NCBI GenBank assembly: GCA_965203855.1
Contig: CBDBDN010000004.1
Location: 1-64,000, forward strand
Reading direction: 5' to 3'
From: Bin87 sp965203855
GTDB lineage: Bacteria; Chloroflexota; Dehalococcoidia; Lucifugimonadales; UBA3495
DNA length: 64,000 nucleotides
This document shows positions 59,945 through 64,000 of this stretch, in pieces (position 1 is the first letter of the stretch; each line of letters starts with the position of its first letter). The notes beneath the pieces are model-generated. The model was not told the origin of the DNA. It did no database searches and saw only the letters and a list, made by a program, of their open reading frames with translations. Made by a program: the position numbers and the translations under genes.

Positions 59945-60661
59945 CTAGGGGCGCACCATTCCATAGCCTACATTTTTGACGGTTCGGAAGTAGGTAGCGC
60001 CGCCCGTTTCCAGCTTGTAGCGCAGGCGGCGGATATGGACATCCACGGTGCGGGTGCCGCCGATATTTTCCACGCCCCACACATTCGCCAGCAGCTGGTC
60101 GCGCGTAAAGACTTTGCCAATATTTTCCATCAGAAACTGCAACAGGCGGAACTCTAGCCATGCCAGGTCGACAGGTTTGCCGGCAGCGGTTACTTGGTAG
60201 GTAACCGGGTCCAGCGTGATGCCGCCGATCTGTATCAGCTGCGTTGGCGCGGCGCCGTTCTGCCGCTGCGCTAATCGCAGTATCCGCTTGACCAGCTCGG
60301 CCGGCGCGCAGGGGATGGTTACGAAGTCGTCGGCATCGCCGTAAAGGTCGGGGTCGTCGAGGCAGTCGGCGGGGATGCATCGCAATGACGGCGGCGCGTC
60401 GTCCGGGATGATGGGGGCAACGGCGTCGGTATCGCCATCAGTATCAGTATCCGGCGCAAGCAGCAGCACCGATGGGGCGGCGCCGTTGGCATAGCGCACG
60501 GCGTCATAGGCGGTTTGCGGGCCGAGCAGGACGATGCCCCCCATGCTGGCGGCGGCGTTCAGGGTATCGTTCATGTCGTCCCAGCGGCGCCCCAGCAGCA
60601 GTACGCGGGCCGGCGGCGGCGCGCTGATAGCGTTGACATCGTTATTTGCGGCGGGTAACAC
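59945..60661 (-). CDS. OmpR-type winged-helix regulator with degenerate receiver
   Basis: A 238-residue protein. Residues about 140-238 are a standard Trans_reg_C winged helix: LTLDPVTYQV-like strand, LDLAWLEFRLLQFLMENIGKVFTR region, LLANVWG, TVDVHIRRLRYKLE, and YFRTVKNVGYGMV. The N-terminal part looks like a receiver fold (ARVLLLGRRWDD, PSVLLLAPDTDTD, ADDFVTIPCAPAELVKRI), but the phosphoacceptor Asp position and the conserved Lys are not recognisable and an Asp-Thr-Asp-Gly repeat interrupts it. Phosphorylation-independent regulation is likely. GTG start at 60661 is tentative. No histidine kinase nearby. Confidence 0.75.
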   Translation of the reverse strand: MLPAANNDVNAISAPPPARVLLLGRRWDDMNDTLNAAASMGGIVLLGPQTAYDAVRYANGAAPSVLLLAPDTDTDGDTDAVAPIIPDDAPPSLRCIPADCLDDPDLYGDADDFVTIPCAPAELVKRILRLAQRQNGAAPTQLIQIGGITLDPVTYQVTAAGKPVDLAWLEFRLLQFLMENIGKVFTRDQLLANVWGVENIGGTRTVDVHIRRLRYKLETGGATYFRTVKNVGYGMVRP

Positions 60662-60809
60662 GGCGTTGGCAACTGAACCCGGAGTTGATGGCGGCGGCGG
60701 GCCGGCGGGCCATAAATTGACGATTCCATATTGCCGCCGGCCGATTAACGCCGCATTACGCCGGAGTTACATTTGTGTTACCGGGTTAGCGCCGTTGTGT
60801 GTTGCCGGG

Positions 60810-61631
60810 TTAGCGTCCCTCCGCCAGGCGCGCCGCCAGGGATTCGGGCAGGCCGGCGTTCCGTATTTTGGCTTGCGCGGCGGCGATGTCGTACTCTACC
60901 CGGCGATGGTAGATGACGCCGGCGTTGCCGGTATTATCGCCGGCGGCGGCATCGTCAAAAATCAGATATGACGCCCGCCAATCGCCATCCCGGGGCTGGC
61001 CGACGCTGCCGGGGTTGATAATTCGGCGCTGCCCGGCATCCAGTCGCAAAGGCTGCGCCGGATCCAGCAAAGCGACGGAGGGCCGGCCGGCGTCATTGCT
61101 GTCTCTATCCTCACTCCAGACTAGAGGGTAGTGGGAATGCCCGACCAGGCAGAACGGGGTTGTCAAGAGGGCGAAAGTGGCGCTGGCCGCCGGCTCGCTG
61201 ATTAGATATTCCAGTATCGGGTCGCGCAGGCTGCCGTGCGCCATCGTAAAATTGCTGGCTTGGGCAGTTGCCGGCAAGGCGGCCAAGTAGTCCAGTTCGG
61301 CGTTGGTAAGCTGGCGGGCCGTCCAGAGGGCGGCGGCGCGGGCGGCGTTGTTGAACAGGTCGGGGTTGAGCTGGCCGGTTGCGGCGTGGTCGTGGTTGCC
61401 GGCAATGGCGATGACGCCACCGCTATCGCCATTGCCATCGTTATCGCTATCCCTATCGCCTATCGGCAGCGTCCGCAGCCGGGCGATGCTGGGGCCGGGG
61501 TCGGCGCCGTAGCCCACCAAGTCGCCGAGGCACCAGACGGCGTTATAGCCGCCGTGCGCCTGGGCATCGTCCAGCACGGCGTCCAATGCTTCCAAGTTGG
61601 CGTGAATGTCGGAGATGATGAGGGCGCGCAT
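60810..61631 (-). CDS. Calcineurin-like metallophosphoesterase
   Basis: A 273-residue protein of the YfcE/metallophosphoesterase_2 type: Asp8-Ile-His10 (IISDIHANLEAL), GDLVGYGADP, AGNHDHAA, AHGSLRD and VGHSHYPLVW supply the complete dinuclear-metal set, with GQRRIINPGSVGQPRDGD as the family C-terminal motif. ATG 61631 is the family-like start; the open frame continues to 61712 without support. An insert of Asp/Asn/Ser/Gly (SDNDGNGDSGG) separates two core strands. Hydrolyses phosphodiesters of unknown identity. The regulator gene is 148 bp downstream on the same strand. Confidence 0.87.
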   Translation of the reverse strand: MRALIISDIHANLEALDAVLDDAQAHGGYNAVWCLGDLVGYGADPGPSIARLRTLPIGDRDSDNDGNGDSGGVIAIAGNHDHAATGQLNPDLFNNAARAAALWTARQLTNAELDYLAALPATAQASNFTMAHGSLRDPILEYLISEPAASATFALLTTPFCLVGHSHYPLVWSEDRDSNDAGRPSVALLDPAQPLRLDAGQRRIINPGSVGQPRDGDWRASYLIFDDAAAGDNTGNAGVIYHRRVEYDIAAAQAKIRNAGLPESLAARLAEGR

Positions 61632-61704
61632 CGCCGGGTATGGTAGCATATCGGCGCAAACCGGAATCCGGCCCGTATCAAGACGGCTCCGCGGAGGCTT
61701 TCCT

Positions 61705-62706
61705 ATGTCCAACCCGACCGTTCACATCATTGCCACCGGCGGCAGCATTGCCGGCGTGGGCCCCGACCGGATGGATTACATCCGCTACCCGGAAATTGGC
61801 GACCATCTGACTATTGAGCAGAACCTGGCGCGCGTGCCGGAGATTGGCGACAACTTCAACATCATTGCCGAGGACATGGTCAGCGTGGGCAGCACGGCCA
61901 TTGGCCCGGCTAACTGGATTGCGCTGGTTGAGCGCATCCACGCCATCGCGCAGGATGAACCGGATACCGCTGGCATCGTGATTACGCACGGCACGGCTAC
62001 TCTGGAGGAAACCGCTTACTTTCTGCATCTGTCCGTCAAAACCGATAAGCCGGTAGTGGTTACCGGGGCGATGCGCCCGCCTACCGCTATCAGTACCGAT
62101 GCCGACCTGAACCTGCTGGATGCGGTGCGAATTGCCGCCACGCCGGAGGCCGCCGGGATGGGCGTCCTTACCGTGTTGAATAACGAAATACACTGCGCCC
62201 GCGAGGTGTATAAGGCGAACACGCTGCGGGTGGAGACTTTCAAGCCCAACGAACTGGGTTTTCTGGGCTATGCCGATTCCGACCATCGGGTGGTGTTCTA
62301 CCGCCGGCCCGTCCGCAAGCATACGACGGCAACGCCGTTTCGGGTGGACGGGCGCAGCGACTTGCCGCGCGTGGACATCGTGCACGCTTACGCCGGCGCC
62401 GACGGGATGCTGATCGACGCGGTGCGGGCGCACGGTTCGGATGGGCTGGTACTGGCCGGGTTCGGCGCCGGCACATTCCCGCCGGCAGTGATTGCGGCGG
62501 CGGAGTCGGCAGTAGCCGGCGCGATGCCGGTAGTACTGGCCAGCCGGTCCAGCGCCGGCCGGGTAGTAATGACGCCCCGCAAATCGGAGCAGGGGTTTAT
62601 CGTATCCGACAACCTGATGCCGCAGAAAGCGCGCATCCTGCTGATGCTGGGGCTGACGCTGACGGGGGAGCGGGATGCGTTGCAGGGGATGTTTTACGAA
62701 TACTGA
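61705..62706 (+). CDS. Type II L-asparaginase family protein
   Basis: A 333-residue asparaginase/glutaminase. The first Thr is in HIIATGGSIAGV (Thr11), and VVVTGAMRPPTAISTDADLNLLDAV gives the distal active-site strand with its Asp. The second active-site block reads ITHGTATLEETAYF (93-106), where classic enzymes have HGTDT; Asp is Ala here, a variant I have seen in other annotated members. ATG 61705 follows a GGAGG-like GCGGAGG at 9 nt. No signal peptide. Divergent from the metallophosphoesterase gene, with 73 bp between starts. Confidence 0.87.
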   Translation: MSNPTVHIIATGGSIAGVGPDRMDYIRYPEIGDHLTIEQNLARVPEIGDNFNIIAEDMVSVGSTAIGPANWIALVERIHAIAQDEPDTAGIVITHGTATLEETAYFLHLSVKTDKPVVVTGAMRPPTAISTDADLNLLDAVRIAATPEAAGMGVLTVLNNEIHCAREVYKANTLRVETFKPNELGFLGYADSDHRVVFYRRPVRKHTTATPFRVDGRSDLPRVDIVHAYAGADGMLIDAVRAHGSDGLVLAGFGAGTFPPAVIAAAESAVAGAMPVVLASRSSAGRVVMTPRKSEQGFIVSDNLMPQKARILLMLGLTLTGERDALQGMFYEY

Positions 62707-62711
62707 TTTGC

Positions 62712-62728
62712 GGCGTATGATATACGCC
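62712..62728 (+). terminator. Small hairpin after the asparaginase
   Basis: GGCGTAT-GAT-ATACGCC is a 7-bp perfect stem just after the stop codon; no T tract follows, so termination is uncertain. Confidence 0.4.
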
Positions 62729-62817
62729 CTGATGATGCCCTGACGGGAGCAATACTACAATGACTGGTTCAATCTGCTGCTGTTGCGGAATTAATGATTC
62801 ATAGGCTCACCGCTTGA

Positions 62818-63303
62818 CTAAATCATACTAGGTTGTGCGGAATACGGTTCGCAGATACGGAAACCGGCTAGGGAAGTGTATTTAAATAGCGCATGGTCGT
62901 AAGTATGGAACTCGGATACCGAGTATCCGAGTTCCGACAGCCATCGTGCCGTGGCCAGGTGAATGGCGTCCAGCGGTTTCAGGCTCCAGCCGTACGTGAC
63001 CGCGTCGCGTATCAAGGAACGCGCTTCCCGACCAATTCCGTCATGGTACTCGACCATGACTACGGCCTTCGGGTCATCCCACAAAGTGTTGATTTTCCGT
63101 TCCATATCTGCGTCTAACGCTTTTTGCTGTTGCTCGCTGGCAGCGAATGCTACCTCCACTTGCGAAATGGCCGAGGTGTAGATTTGGATGCTGCCGCCAG
63201 CGCTATTGCCCAGCAAGGCATCCAGCACAGGCATACGATCCGGAAGCCCGTTGATATAGGAGAGGAACGCATTCGCGTCCCAATAAACGGCGGCAGTTGG
63301 CAT
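62818..63303 (-). CDS. PIN-domain putative RNase
   Basis: A 161-residue PIN-domain protein with the four acidic positions: Asp9 in VYWDANAFLSYI, Glu in ISQVEVAFAA, Asp in KPLDAIHLATARWL, and Asp in FHTYDHALFKY. GAGGGA lies 6 nt before ATG 63303. Its start overlaps the stop of the upstream gene (TGATG), which indicates coupled translation and a two-gene module. PIN proteins are usually VapC-like toxins; the partner here does not look like a normal VapB. Confidence 0.8.
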   Translation of the reverse strand: MPTAAVYWDANAFLSYINGLPDRMPVLDALLGNSAGGSIQIYTSAISQVEVAFAASEQQQKALDADMERKINTLWDDPKAVVMVEYHDGIGREARSLIRDAVTYGWSLKPLDAIHLATARWLSELGYSVSEFHTYDHALFKYTSLAGFRICEPYSAQPSMI

Positions 63304-64000
63304 CAGGCGTCCCTCAAAAGGCGTATGACAGCCTCGGGCAGCGGATGGCTGGACTGCCAAGGAACCGCGCCTCGAGCCTGGCGGTACGAACCGGGGACGG
63401 GTTCATCAAGAGTTGTTATATCAACGATTTGGCGGATTGCAACCGGCCGGCCGGTCACTGCTTCCCGGGAAACTTGGCCGGTAACCGTCGCTCGCTGTCC
63501 CCAGCTTCTCGGATCAGCTCCTCTTGGCCGGATGCCAGGTAGCAGGCTACGGCCTTGTCACGGACGGTATCGTACAGATTGAACCGCAAGCCGCTGCGGT
63601 TGCTCAAAGTTTGTATCCGCCCCGTAATCGCCCCGATTGACGGCGGCGGGGCCAGTTTAGGGGGATTGTGGCCGTTGGGGTATATCGTGTAATCGCCGGC
63701 CGATGTTTCCAGCCGTACGTATTCCGTTGTCCGGGTCAAGGCTTTGATGCGATGAACCGCGCTGATTACCCTGCCGTCAAATCCGGACAGTTCGGAATGC
63801 GACGCCATCGCAACACCCACCCTATCGCAACCGCTCACTATCATTTCTACTGTGGCCGGGTTATCGGCCTCGCCGCGGAAAGTTGCGATAGCGCTGCCCG
63901 GTTGCAGATCGTCCACTACCCAAGTTACGCCGGCCCCGGGCGGCGTCAAAGCGTTCACCAACCGGCGGAAAGCGACGATTCCGTCGGCAAATTCTTTGAG
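63303..64000 (-). pseudogene. Hypothetical protein, frameshifted and cut by the window edge
   Basis: The frame enters at the right edge (LKEFADGIVAFRRLVNALTP...) and runs to a stop at 63455. From about 63510 another frame continues the protein as GQRATVTGQVSREAVTGRPV and on to PEAVIRLLRDA, ending TGA at 63303-63305 over the PIN start codon. A single missing base near GAAGCTGGGG (about 63508) explains both frames. The combined chain resembles a family of uncharacterised proteins that precede PIN genes. It may be a true mutation or a sequencing error. Confidence 0.6.

Overview
The window is high-GC DNA with a gene set (two acyl-CoA dehydrogenases, two CaiB/BaiF CoA-transferases, MmgE/PrpD, a luciferase-like flavin monooxygenase, a P450, a Uma2 endonuclease, many short toxin-type genes) that reminds me of Chloroflexota, perhaps a Dehalococcoidia/SAR202-like lineage. 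That placement is inference from gene content only; the window has no rRNA or other marker. Extragenic palindromic repeats, minisatellites, frameshifted genes and duplication scars indicate a plastic accessory region.

Layout. 0.1-5.0 kb: decayed remains, namely a PLD-SNF2 helicase pseudogene, a beheaded zinc-ribbon gene and a truncated DDE transposase lacking one catalytic Asp. 5.4-15.9 kb: small membrane proteins, MmgE/PrpD, Uma2, two acyl-CoA dehydrogenases flanking a PaREP1-like pair, a YHS protein, an LLM-class monooxygenase, an HTH-NYN gene whose promoter lies in a 34-bp perfect palindrome, a HepT/MntA-like pair and a GlcG-type protein. 16.1-22.9 kb: an O-antigen-ligase-like membrane protein, a nitrilase-family amidohydrolase, a coiled-coil zinc-ribbon protein and gatC-gatA.

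23.2-56.2 kb is the centrepiece: ten large polytopic membrane proteins in two tandem clusters (six, then four). Nine are close paralogues with a GT39/ArnT-like N-terminal half and a C-terminal half of two or three copies of a ~95-residue domain with two conserved cysteines (motifs: Cys, FYLHIIP, NRDF, GRC, LPDY, IRTGQ). The tenth (31645-34761) has a different GT39-like front half but the same tail. One copy of this domain also ends the O-antigen-ligase-like protein at 16.1 kb. Two paralogues carry 12- and 13-nt G tracts just after their start codons, as expected of phase-variable genes. Spacers between paralogues look like joints of successive tandem duplications, and a 216-bp patch identical between two paralogues suggests gene conversion. 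I read the locus as a diversifying and possibly phase-variable cell-surface glycan system; the function is inference and I do not recognise the C-terminal domain.

Between and after the clusters: a small membrane-anchored coiled-coil protein coupled to a CaiB-type transferase, a duplicated caiB tail, an adenine methyltransferase fused to HNH and coupled to a second CaiB, and a lipoprotein alpha/beta hydrolase whose 5' part is duplicated. 58.5-64 kb: a P450, an OmpR-type regulator with a degenerate receiver, a metallophosphoesterase, a type II asparaginase, and a PIN-domain gene coupled to a frameshifted gene running off the right edge.
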